A stretch of 64,000 nt of DNA, taken from contig OY821521.1 in the NCBI GenBank assembly GCA_963682025.1, positions 120,638,020 through 120,702,019 on the forward strand. The letters are read 5' to 3'. Shown here in pieces: positions 23,754 to 33,510 of the stretch. Numbering within the stretch: position 1 is the first letter of the stretch; each line of letters starts with the position of its first letter. The translations under genes were made by a program, and so were the position numbers. The stretch comes from Cordilura impudica. Lineage: Eukaryota > Arthropoda > Insecta > Diptera > Scathophagidae. The notes beneath the pieces are model-generated. The model saw nothing but the letters and a program-made list of their open reading frames with translations, was not told the DNA's origin and ran no database searches.

Positions 23754-25269
23754 ATGGATCAACTAGGAGATCTAGTTCCACACGCAGGAAGGTCAGCGAA
23801 TCCACCGCTGGTGAATATTGAGAGGGCACCGTTAATTGATATGACTGAAGATAGAGAAACAGGTCAGAGTAAAGAAGGACAGCGAGAAATCGAATCAGCT
23901 GTCAACGATGCTATGAAGAAAGCCAGCGAAAATTTGAGAGTAGAAATGTTAAAGCTTGTTTTGTCCACTATGCAGGAAGGTTTTAAAGTTCTCATGAAGG
24001 ACATAAACGAGGTTATAAAACCAATAAAAAATCCAACAGTGCAAATGAGAACCCAGTAGAAACTGATTCTGTTAGCAGTAGGTCGAGACAAAATAGTGTT
24101 AGTAGGAATGGGGCGAATGTGGGAGAGGCAGATAACTTATTTCCGCATAATATTTACCGACAACAAATTCTACGAATGATAACCATCAGCCATATCCTCA
24201 GAATAGGTCTCACCAGGTTCCACCCAGTAACAATGGTCACAACCAACAGTCTGCGGATGAAGATCGGCGCTTTTCTGCTATTTTAACCACTGGTCCATTT
24301 TTTTCAAATCAAGTTAATAATAGGTACGTGGAACCAGTACAGGGAAATATTTGAATTGATAAGTGGAACTTAATTTTTGATGGAGTTAGCCGTACTCCTA
24401 CTATAGAAGATTTTATATTCCGTATAGAATATCTACAGGCTCATTATGGAATTCCTTGGATGGAGGTATTAAGAGATTTTCATGTTTTGTTGAAGGGACA
24501 CCCTAAAGACTGGTATTGGTTATTTGTGCAGAACTTTGACAATACTACAGCGGTTCAGAATATTGCCGGAATAGAGGGCGAGTATAGAAATAAAACGTTA
24601 GATTGGCCCACTTTGCGGTTTAGTCTTCTAAAATAATACCAATCTACCCGTAGCGATTTTGAGGTAATAAGAGAATTGGTTGAAAGGAAACAAAATATAG
24701 GCGAATCAATTGATTCGTATTTCCATACCATGTTGACATTGCGGTCAAGATTAAGAATACAGATTCCAGATTATGAAATGATTAAGATTATGAAGAGAAA
24801 TATTAAGGAGAATCTGGCAAAAATGATTTATCCTATCACAATATATAGTCTGGAGCAGTTGAGGGAAGAGTGTAAGGAAATAGAAATATGGTTTCCTAAA
24901 CGGGATGTCAGGGCAGTCCCACCGCCACAAAATATGCGATTCCCAAACCGTCAACATGTTAATGAAGTTTTTAATGAAAATTACAATGTCAATATACTAG
25001 AGGGTGATTACGACCCTAACCTACAGGCTGTCGATGCAGTTGCTTTTCGGGAAAAAAGGGAGGTCAAGTGTTGGAACTGTAAACTTTCCGGGCACACATA
25101 TATGGAATGTGAGTCAACCGTGCGAAACATATTCTGTTTCAAATGCGGGTTGGAACGAACGGTTACTCCGAAGTGTCCAAACTGTAGGCCGGAAAACCAA
25201 CGTCGGAGTATGATGAAAGCGCGCGAATCACGCTCCACACAGACGTCCGCAACAACACCCGGAGTGTAG
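23754..25269 (+). pseudogene. gag of unit 3, broken
   Basis: Has the intact ATG of unit 2 (23754) but the internal TAA of unit 1 (near 24635) and the complete second Cys cluster of unit 1. Reading blocks are 23754-24059, then frame-shifted blocks with a TGA near 24353, and 24676-25269 with CWNCKLSGHTYMEC and CFKCGL...CPNC. It ends at TAG 25267-25269. The mix of unit 1 and unit 2 variants inside one gene is a sign of recombination or conversion in the array. Confidence 0.85.
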
Positions 25270-25274
25270 GGACT

Positions 25275-28200
25275 ATGACTGAAGCACTGAAAGAAATTAA
25301 TAACGTTAGAATTATAAAACAAAATGATAAAATACACACTTTACCCTATTTAAAACGTCAACCTTTAGTTCACAAAACTTATGAGGAAAGATTAAGAAAT
25401 TACATAGAAGTTAGAAAACGTATTTTTGGGCAAGATGATTCCAAGGCTCCTAAGCCCCCATCGGGAAAGTTTCTTAAGGCAAGAAAACGTTTTGATGAAA
25501 GAAGAGCTTTAAGAGAATCTATTAATTCATCTGTTGAAGCCGTTGATAATGGAGATCCCAGAGTGTTCGCAGAGATTATTCTGAAAGATAAAAAAATAAA
25601 GGGATTATTAGATACTGGCGCGTCAGTGAGTTTATTAGGTAAGGGTTGTTATGAGTTACTGGAAGAAATAGGCGTCAAAGCAGATAGATATATTTCGAAT
25701 GTAAGGACAGCTGCTGGTAGAGCACATAAGGTTAATGGCAAAATAAAAGTTGTAGTTAAATACCGTGACTTAGAAAAAGAGATCAAATTTTACTTGTGTC
25801 CTTCACTGGAACAGATTGCCTACTTGAGTATTGATTTTTGGAGGTCATTTGAATTAGCACCTGAAATTTTGGATGTTAATGAAATAGATGTAGAAAAGAT
25901 AACGCGAGAAATGAAAAGCGCCACTAAACAAAACATAGAGCAGCATATTTTAACTCAGCAGCAGGAACAAAAACTACAAGAGATTAAAAATATGTTTAAG
26001 ACATTCGAAAGAGAAGGCCTAGGAAAGACTCCCTTGGAAAAATATCACATCCAATTAATTTCGGGTGCAGTACCATTTAAAGATCGACATTACCCAGTAT
26101 CTCCGAAAGTTCAGGATCTATTATATGAAGAGATAGACAATATGTTGAAACTCGGAGTAATTGAAGAAAGTGAAAGCCCCTGGAATAATAGGGTCACGTT
26201 AGTATCTAGACCCGGAAAGAATAGACTTTGTCTTGATGCCAGAAAACTTAATGATTTAACCATTAAAGATGCTTATCCGATCCAGAATATTGAAGGTATT
26301 TTGAGTAGGATAGATGAAACCATATTCATTAGTAGTGTAGACCTTAAATATGCGTTCTGGCAGATAGAGTTGGAACCGAAGTGTAGAGAACTAACGGCAT
26401 TCACAATTCCAGGTAGGCCTCATTACCAATATACAGTAATGCCTTTTGGTCTCTGTAATGCGGCCCAACAACTGTGTAGACTTATGGACAAAGTCATCCC
26501 ACAGAAGTTGAAAAACAACGTATTTATTTACTTGGACGACCTACTGATTATATCCAAAGATTTTGATTACCATATGTTTTTGTTGAAAGAAGTGGCTACC
26601 TGTTTGAGTAAAGCAAATTTAACAATAGGAATGAATAAAAGTATATTTTATATATTTTGTTTTAAGGAATTAAAATACCTTGGTTTTGTGATAGGAGGAG
26701 TTACTCTTCGGACTGATTCGGGAAAGGTCGAAGCCATTGATAATATACCCATACCAAAGACGCCGAGACAAGTCCGTAGTTTCTTGGGTACTACCGGCTG
26801 GTATCGGCGTTTTATCAAAGACTTTGCCAGTATATCGGCTCCCTTAAGTGACACTTCGAAAAAAGGTATAAAATTTTGCATGACAGATGCAGCACTCCAA
26901 GCATTTTTCGAATAAAAAGGGCACTGAAAACAGCACCTGTATTAGTACATCCGGATTTTAAACGACCGTTTTTTGTGCAATGTGACGCCTCACATAATGG
27001 TGTTGGTGCAGTATTGTTCCAGAAAGATGAAGAGAATAACGACAGGCCCGTTGCTTTCTACTCTCAGAAGTTAAATGGTGCGCAACTAAACTACACCGTA
27101 ACGGAGAAGGAGTGTTTAGCGGCAGTACTAGAGGTCAAAAGATTCCGCCCATATATTGAGCTGATGGAGTTTACGATTATTACAGATCATGCCAGTTTGA
27201 AATGACTTATGAGCCTGAAAGATTTAAGCGGCCGTTTGGCGCGCTTGTCTCTACAACTCCAAGCATATAATTTTAATATTGAACACAGAAAAGGTTCAGA
27301 GAATGTAGTTGCCGATATGTTATCAAGGGCAGTGGATGAGTCGGAACCTGTAGTAGAAGAAATAGACATATTAGGATTTGAAACTACCGAATTTGACTCG
27401 CCAGAATATAAAGAAATTGTACATACCATAGAGGAAAATAAAAACTGCTTACCCGATTTGAAAATTGAAAATGGTGTTATTTACAGAAAAACGCGATTTT
27501 CCAAAGATGACAGCGGTCTGGAATGGAAGCTGTGGTTACCGGAAAATTTAATCACCACGATAATTTCGAAATATCATGACGAGGAGACAGCTTGTCATGG
27601 TGGTATATCCAAAACGTTGCACCGAATTAGACAGTATTATTATTGGCCTAAAATGATGACGCATGTCAAAAATTACGTCAGAAATTGTAGAACCTGTAAA
27701 GAAACAAAATCATCAAATTTTGAAATGAGGCCAAGAATGGGGAAATGAAGTGGTAACCGAACGTCCTTTTCAAAAACTTTACATTGATTTCTTAGGTAAA
27801 TATCCACGCTCTAAATGCGGCAATGCGTACGTCTTCGTAGTTTTATATCATTTTTCAAAATTTGTTTTCTTGAAACCGATGAAAGAAGCCTCGTCAAAAC
27901 AGGTAGTGGATTATCTGGTAAGGTACGTTTTTCATACGTTTGGTACGCCGGAGGTAATACACTCGGATAATGGAAAACAGTTTTTTCCAAAGATTTTCAA
28001 CAAATGATTAAATCTTATAAGATTCACCATATTAAAACAGCGGTGTATGCCCCACAGTCAAATGCATCGGAACGGGTGAATCAATCCGTATTAGCAGGCA
28101 TTAGAGCATACCTCAGTGGCGATCATCGTGATTGGGATATGCATCTATCCGATATTGAATGTGCGTTAAGAAGTGCCGTGCATGAAGCTATAGGTACAAG

Positions 28201-28602
28201 CCCTTATCGTGCTGTTTTGGGCCAACAAATGTACAACTGTGGTCCCGAATATGAATTGGCCAGAAAATTGCAAGCTCTGGGCGATGCGGAGATAGACATC
28301 CTGGAAAGAAAAGATAGGTTACTATTAATTCGTCAGTCCATTAAAGAAAATTTACACAAAGCGTACGAAAAGGGAGAAAAACAATACAATAAACGAAGTA
28401 GGAAGTTAAATTCACAACAGGGCAAGAAGTGTTCCTCCGAAATTTCGTCCAAAGTGACTTTAAGAAAAACTTTAATGCCAAATTTGCTCCAAAATTCCGG
28501 AAATGTAGAGTTCTTAAAATCGTAGGCAATAATATGTACGAAATAGAAACGCTTCAAGGCAAGAATCTTGGCATTTTCCACGCGAAGGACATGAAGCAAT
28601 AA
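25275..28602 (+). pseudogene. pol of unit 3: protease, RT, RNase H and integrase, broken
   Basis: The only pol here with integrase. Protease-RT frame 25275-26915 with DTGAS and YLDD; -1 shift; RNase H 26876-27205 and, after the shared TGA, 27209 onward. That frame goes on to 27748 through the integrase zinc domain. The integrase core is split between two further frames (27750-28007 and 28004-28525). Near 28415 reading shifts again, and that frame ends with TAA at 28600-28602. So there are at least four shifts and one nonsense codon between RT and the end. Single changes unique to this copy: Ser for Leu near the end of the RT frame and Gly for Cys in DLSGRL. Confidence 0.9.
27398..28602 (+). 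pseudogene. Integrase domain of unit 3
   Basis: Would insert the cDNA into the genome. The N-terminal HHCC zinc domain is visible: His in SKYHDE and His in ACHGG, Cys-x2-Cys in NCRTCK (residues about 123, 130, 160, 163 of the 27209 frame). The catalytic core has Asp in LYIDFLG (near 27785), Asp in IHSDNGKQF (near 27965) and Glu in NASERVNQS (near 28070), giving the D,D-35-E pattern. A TGA with a frame change separates zinc domain and core (27746), a one-base loss in a T run near 27983 splits the core, and a third shift near 28415 affects the C-terminal part. No chromodomain is recognisable. Confidence 0.88.
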
Positions 28603-28734
28603 GCTGTGATAGTAGTTTTAAGGATGATGCGATGACAAAATTGAAGTGCAATATTTTGTTCGTTTTTATATTTTTTTTTTTGTTTTTCGTTCGTGCAGTC
28701 CCTTTTTATACTATTATTATTGCAATTATTGATT

Positions 28735-28820
28735 TTAAATGTTGTCTCGTGGAAAGTCCCATTTACTCCAATCAAGCCTGTGATATATTTTAGTTTGTGA
28801 TTTAGAATTACTGCCAGTAC
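28735..28820 (-). other. Candidate antisense exon, terminal
   Basis: Minus strand: TTTCTTTTCAG acceptor directly before the block, then 86 nt. If joined with the phase-1 end of the block at 29025-29118, it reads 28 codons to a TAA at 28735-28737, including KIYHRLDWSKWDFPRD. Phase agreement across the putative 204-nt intron is the main support. I recognise no protein family. Confidence 0.35.
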
Positions 28821-29024
28821 CTGAAAAGAAATACAAAAATCTTAACAAAGTACCGATTTTTGTTTGAAAGGTTGAAGGAAATACTTCCCGGCACTAGAAT
28901 CCGTAAAATCCAAGTTGTCAGTTTTTTTATGCATGCATTATTGTGCCTGTCCGGAAAGAGTGCTATTATTGGATTATATATATTACATTACACCGTGATT
29001 ATGAAAACTGATTTATGAACTTAC

Positions 29025-29118
29025 CCATCCACGAATTGTCAGATTTAATCGAGATAGCCGCCATTATTTGCGTGCACTCTTTTCTCTTCTGCTCCTGTAC
29101 TTTGACTGTATTAGTAAT
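29025..29118 (-). other. Candidate antisense exon, 94 nt
   Basis: Minus strand: ACTTTTTCTAG acceptor, 94 nt, GTAAGT donor. One frame is open throughout from the first base (ITNTVKVQEQKRKECTQI...), leaving one base for the next block. No family recognised. Confidence 0.4.
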
Positions 29119-29705
29119 CTAGAAAAAGTGGTATTAGCAAATAGAAATATGGCAAAATCACTTGCCTGACTTAACACATGTAAAGTGTCTACGTTTATAA
29201 TTATTCCTGTTGCTGGTGGGATACAATTGTTGTGGTTTTTGTTGTTATTTTGAGTTACATGAATATTTTTTTTTTGAATTGCAAATCTTTTGTTCCTAGG
29301 GTGTGAGATAGTTTAAAAATTTTAAATAATATGTGAAAAAGATAAGTTTATTTTGCTTTCTCAAAAATCGTACTAATCCAAACAAGATCCGCCATTAATT
29401 GGATGATGGCACACACTGTGGATATAACTGTCCAGGATAAACCTGATAAGGGTGAACTTCCGGATAATACATCGTTTATTTAGTAAACAATGTTTTTGTC
29501 CTTGCTTTGTTAAGTAAGGGCGTTTAAGTTGTACTAACTTCACCCGTTTGCATATTAACACCTTGGTAGCTGGCCTGCAAACGGGATTTGAAGGTAGATT
29601 TAGTCGCGTAAATGTGAGATATCACACAGGAATTGTAGTACATTAAAATTAAAAAAGTATTCAGGCGGGTTTAATAAAATTATAAATGTAATTTTTTTTA
29701 CTCAC

Positions 29706-29780
29706 CGGGAAGATGGAAGACGCCAGTAGCGATATAAAGGAGGCTGCATCGTCAGCACTTTGTACCTCGTTGCTAATTTT
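29706..29780 (-). other. Candidate antisense exon, 75 nt
   Basis: Minus strand: TATACTTTTTAG acceptor, 75 nt (25 codons, phase 0 to 0), GTGAGT donor. The phase-0 frame is open and reads KISNEVQSADDAASFISLL and on. Its start resembles that of the 29025-29118 block (ISNEV versus ITNTV), which could mean duplicated exons or chance. Confidence 0.4.
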
Positions 29781-29867
29781 CTAAAAAGTATAATGATAAT
29801 TTTTAATTTTAATAAATGAGTTTTTTTTAGCACAATATTAATTCTGTACAGATAAGTTTATACTCAC

Positions 29868-30065
29868 TCAATAGTATTTTGCGTCAAAATGGTAGATATA
29901 AGTAATTGTCCGGCTAGGGATGTCGGTGAGCATGAGACTCTTATCTCAGGGGTGTGGGCGTTTGCCTACGTTGGGCTTTTGAGTCACAAACCGCTCTTTC
30001 ACTTTTCTGCCATCAAGCGTCGAAAATCGTAAGCTTTGTAGCGGATGGACCATGGAGAGATGAAC
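29868..30065 (-). other. Candidate antisense exon, 198 nt, with stops
   Basis: Minus strand: polypyrimidine tract and CCATAG acceptor, 198 nt, GTGAGT donor. The phase-0 frame is open for 39 codons (VHLSMVHPLQSLRFSTL...), then meets TGA at 29946-29948 and ends on TGA at the donor. A second frame is also partly open. The coding frame is unresolved, and the block could be non-coding. The polypyrimidine tract is the complement of the retroelement's polypurine stretch. Confidence 0.3.
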
Positions 30066-30069
30066 CTAT

Positions 30070-30085
30070 GGAAGAAGAAAAAAAA
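30070..30085 (+). other. Candidate polypurine tract before the 3' LTR
   Basis: GGAAGAAGAAAAAAAA, all purine, ending 10 nt before TGACGG. Plus-strand priming tracts normally touch the LTR; the extra TCTAAGTCAA is odd. Either the tract is displaced or the LTR start is a few bases further left than I set it. Confidence 0.5.
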
Positions 30086-30095
30086 TCTAAGTCAA

Positions 30096-30661
30096 TGACG
30101 GAAAAAAATTTTGCGTGCCGGAGCCTTTAGAAAGAGTCGTTGGGAGGAAGGTTGCTAGTCCAAGGATCGGACTTTAAAACCCGTCCCGTTTCAATAGGGA
30201 GAGACCAGATTATGGGAGCGGGCAAGACTCCGGTCTCAATTCCCTGCCACTTTAAAATTTTTTCCTTTTATTAAGGGAGAGGTTTGCGGCCAGTGGAGTA
30301 ACCAACTCCAACCTGAGTCCCGGGTTCGACTATTGTTAATTGGGCGAACCTACATTACGCGGCAGAGCCCAAAACCGCAGTTCGCCCCAGACTCACTTTA
30401 TTGGTGATCTGAAAAGAAATGAAGAATGAATATATTAGTAAGTACACAGAATAAGTGGAACGATACATTGTCCTTACCCAACTCCAGGAACAGTCCTTGG
30501 TTGAGAATCTGAAAATAGAGAGTTATTAATTAAATAATATAGAAAAAAAGAGCAGATATCTACTTACCATCTGTATGTGTTGTTTACGTCTGTTGATTTT
30601 ATTTGTAGGTTTATTATATCTGTCAAAGTGGTAGTGATTGGTGGTAAAAAAAAAAAGTTAC
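30096..30661 (+). repeat. 3' LTR, first 566 bp
   Basis: Matches the start of the tandem LTRs from TGACGG to AAAAAAGTTAC, then stops abruptly at ATCACTTTACAATAG. It shares two variants with the LTR fragment at 39488-41130 and with no other copy: TATGTGTTGTTTACG (a missing G) and TATATCTGTCAAAG (C for G). So these two pieces belong to the same LTR, now split. Confidence 0.88.
30478..30508 (-). other. Candidate 31-nt antisense exon in the 3' LTR
   Basis: Same block as 6233-6263, here in the LTR copy that lies upstream (on the minus strand) of the blocks at 28735-30065, with intact TTTTCAG acceptor and GTAAGG donor. This is the copy that could feed the spacer blocks. Confidence 0.4.
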
Positions 30662-31239
30662 ATCACTTTACAATAGTGTAAAATTGTTGTTGGTAATTTT
30701 CACTGAAAAATCTGATACACGATCCAACTTCATTTGCTATGTTTAGTAAATGTTGTATATTGTATCATAACATATCAGTTCCAAGTGAATGCCAGTTTTT
30801 ATGAAAAAGAAAAAACAAATACATAGAATATTATCAGCATAAATAATTATAAAATAAAATATGGCAAATAACGCAAATACATCGATAAGTTTATTTATAT
30901 AAAAATTAATGTTTATATTTTTAGTATGTATTTTCTCTTTCAGTACCAACCAAAACATTTAACATTTTTTTTTCATTATAAATTAAAATGCAAGAGGTAC
31001 GTAACTAAAACTCCAGGGTACATCTCACGACCAAAAAGCAAACACTGACAAGTGTTTTCTCTTATACAAAATAGCAGAAGCGACGAAGCGATCTTTCCTC
31101 GTTGGATCGAAAATTACTAAAGAAAGCGTTTTACAATATGAAAATACAACTGAGTGTTCACAACAAATGATTGTATTGTGTATTTCAATACAACATACAA
31201 TATACAACACCTGTTCTGAATTGCCCAAATGTAAATTTA
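30662..31239. other. No gene seen
   Basis: First part of the DNA that separates the two halves of the 3' LTR. AT-rich. It holds GACCAAAAAGCAAACAC near 31030, also found near 41482, so at least part is repetitive. Short minus-strand frames have no recognisable motif. Confidence 0.6.
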
Positions 31240-31461
31240 GCAAAAAAATTTATGTATTAATTTATTTAAAGAGAAAAACACAAAAATAACGTTTGATGTT
31301 GTATTTTTTGTGTGTAATATTTAAATATACATACATACACATATTAAATAATACAAATAATGTACATATATTATATATATGTATGTATGTATATTCATAG
31401 TAACTGCATGTTAGAAATAAATCGGTTATTTTATTTACATAAAATTCTGCAGTATTTTGTT
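31240..31461 (+). repeat. Flanking repeat S, copy 3 (partial)
   Basis: Matches 4205-4430 in the same orientation, including AAAGAGAAAAACACAAAAAT and the TATACATAC/TATATATG variable tract. It abuts an inverted family B copy at 31462, whereas at 1612 and 4170 the B copy is in direct orientation before S. Confidence 0.7.
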
Positions 31462-32322
31462 GTGGGGAAAATAGGTATTTTAGCATTATTTGCTTTAGAT
31501 GTTGGTGAATTTTTACTCCCTTTATATTAACTCGTAGTGTCTGCTTGTCGAAAAAATTTTGGATCGATTTTAACCACTTTCCCGTGACCCAATCGATCTG
31601 AAATTTTGCAGACAGGCTTGTGGCAATGACAGAAATGATCTAACATATTTTTTTAGTGATGCCAAAACAATGGAAACTTTTAAATTTTTCTACCAGAGTT
31701 GATAAAAAAATCTACAAAGGGTTTGTTTTTGTTATATTATTACCATAACGACCACAAAAACAACAAGTCCAGCTATGAAAACAATGCAACATTTAGAATA
31801 ACAACAAGAACAATATAGAAATATCATGTTTTTCATTTTTTTTTACTTTTTCAGAGATTTCCCTGGACCTGTTCCACCGATTTTAATGATTTTTGAAGTA
31901 GAAATCTTTCCATGAATTTGGTGAATCATTCTCACTAAAAATGATCACTGTAGCTGCACTATTGAGGGCGTGATCGTGACAAGAACAACATAGAAAATTA
32001 TTTTTTTTTCAAGACTTTTTTAGTTCTTCATTCAAATCTCGGGCCCTAATCGACCGATTTGGACGATTTTAAATAGCAAATTTCTCAGGATGTTAGTGAA
32101 TCATTTTTATGTCAACGAGTACCCTAGCTGCCGGATTGATGCCGTCATCGTGATTTCCACAGACGGACAGACGGACAGACGGAGATCGCTATATCAACTC
32201 CGGTTGTTATAAGGATCACAAATATATAAATTTTATGGGGTCCAAAATTTTTTTTCTAATTATTACAAACGGAATGACAAACTTATATATACCCTCTGCA
32301 CACTGGAGTGGAGGGTATAACA
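31462..32322 (-). repeat. Interspersed repeat family B, copy 3 (full, inverted)
   Basis: Runs from GGTATTTTAGCATTATTTGC to GTGGAGGGTATAAC, the complement of copy 1. It contains the tandem GACGGACAGACGGACAGACG tract and the TTTTATGGGGTCCAAAATTT block. It is the most complete copy, about 860 bp. Confidence 0.8.
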
Positions 32323-33254
32323 ACTCTACAACAGCAACAATGAGTCATATGTTTTTCAAATAGAAAAAACTGTTTATGTGTTAGTTTCGGTCATTCCCCA
32401 GTATGCATTGAAATATTATTTCGCCAATGTTGGAGAAAAGTTAAGTTCTTAAATTGATGTCAAATGTAATTCTCAACTTGGGTTGAACAATTTTTCACCT
32501 TGTTTGCTTTCAACTTGACATCAAGTTGAGACTTAACATTTTTTCCAATCTTTGAGAAACATTTTTACTCTCAAGTGGATATCCAACACTTTTCTCCACT
32601 TGAGACCAAACATTTTTTCAACTTGAATACGATTTGTGTTAAGTCTGATATATTATTTAAATATGTCATAAATAATAAATTAAATTAAAAAATGCCAAAA
32701 AAGTACAAATAAATCATTGATATATTTTTAATTATTTCTGCTTTTTGTCAAATTTTTCAAAAACTGTACAACTAATTTCATTCATTTATTTTTAATTCTA
32801 GATTTTAAAAAAATGTACATAATATGTACATTTAATTCATTTAAATTCATTTATTTTTAATTCTAGATTTTAAAAAAATGTACATAATATGTACATTTAA
32901 TGTTAAATATGTACATAGTAATGTTAAATATATAATGAAATTAAATTGAAACATTAAAAAAAGTAATTGTTTTCATTTCTAAAATTAGTATAATATTTTT
33001 TAATATGGCAATTCCGTACCTTCCATTTGATACCGGATGGAAATATTTCTTTGCTATCAAGTTGAGAATCACAAATTTCTCAATTTGATAACTATGAAAA
33101 TCGCCATATAAAAAATGTGCCTTTTAAGTTGAGAAGACTATATTCGAACTATTGAGGGCATTTGAGAATTAACGTTGGAGATTTGAAAAATGTATTTGAT
33201 CTCAAATGCACCTCAACTTGATAGCAAACAAAAATGTTTAGTGGGACATTTATT
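32323..33254. other. No gene; CAACTTGA-rich region and 65-bp direct repeat
   Basis: From 32440 to 33230 the words CAACTTGA and TCAAGTTG recur in both orientations, including the palindrome CAACTTGACATCAAGTTG near 32510. Two direct 65-bp copies start at 32781 and 32846 (TTCATTTATTTTTAATTCTA in each). No coding feature. Confidence 0.6.
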
Positions 33255-33450
33255 GTAGGGTCGTTTGCACACACACAAAAAATAGAAAATAAATTGTCAA
33301 TAAGCAAAGCAAGTGGCTTCGAAATTCGATGATGCCAGTTAATCATTTTTTGTTCACGCGGAATTTATAATTGGAGGAATTTTTTTCTCGAGAAATGTAT
33401 TTTCCGTGAGAAAGAAATTCCTTGAGAATATTCATAATTGGGATGAATAA
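33255..33450 (+). repeat. Repeat C, copy 1 (partial)
   Basis: Matches 59996-60176: CACACAAAAAATAGAAAAT, GGCTTCGAAATTCGATGATG, TTGTTCACGCGGAATTTATA, TTTTTCTCGAGAAA and TTCCTTGAGAATATTC in the same order. Only the right part of the element is recognisable here. Confidence 0.75.
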
Positions 33451-33510
33451 CTTTTAATTGGAACTTTTTAGTCAGAATAAATCATAATTCTAGTTAGATA
33501 TTGGTTAATA

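Larger units (their letters stand above)
20057..27399 (+). repeat. Tandem unit 3 of the Ty3/gypsy segment (7343 bp)
   Basis: Third unit. Unlike units 1 and 2 it does not end at the breakpoint: at 27400 pol continues with CGCCAGAATATAAAG into integrase. It is therefore the unit attached to the original 3' half. Its LTR and leader follow unit 2 variants, but its gag follows unit 1 variants (TAA stop, full second Cys cluster). Confidence 0.9.
28603..30095. other. Spacer between pol and 3' LTR, with minus-strand exon-like blocks
   Basis: 1.5 kb with no sense gene. No envelope-like frame is present. On the minus strand there are four blocks bordered by consensus splice signals (listed separately). 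Between two of them, 29330-29580, one minus-strand frame has coding-like composition (for example YYPEVHPYQVYPGQLYP) but is cut by TAA codons. The spacer belongs to the element because it lies between pol and the 3' LTR. It is present only once because the tandem units stop before integrase. Confidence 0.6.
20502..30661 (+). mobile_element. Ty3/gypsy LTR retrotransposon, most complete copy, defective
   Basis: Order: long LTR, tRNA-Lys-type primer-binding site, gag, protease-RT-RNase H, integrase, 1.5 kb spacer, polypurine-rich stretch, 3' LTR (first 566 bp). The PR-RT-RH-IN order is diagnostic of Ty3/gypsy. No envelope-like frame with a signal peptide or membrane anchor is visible between pol and the 3' LTR. 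Gag and pol carry several stops and shifts, so it cannot act alone. No target-site duplication is seen at the presumed outer ends (5847 and 41131). Confidence 0.9.

Noticed and set aside
5370..27399. CRISPR-like or satellite array
   Set aside because: The 7.3 kb units are LTR-retrotransposon segments with coding content, not short repeats with spacers.
28554..28775. 73-codon minus-strand frame (MIGVNGTFHETTFK...) as a gene
   Set aside because: It overlaps the end of pol, has a Lys/Asn-rich low-complexity middle and no motif; a different frame fits the splice-like blocks better.
28603..30095. Envelope gene of an errantivirus-like element
   Set aside because: No sense frame of useful length and no signal peptide, cleavage site or membrane anchor in the spacer.
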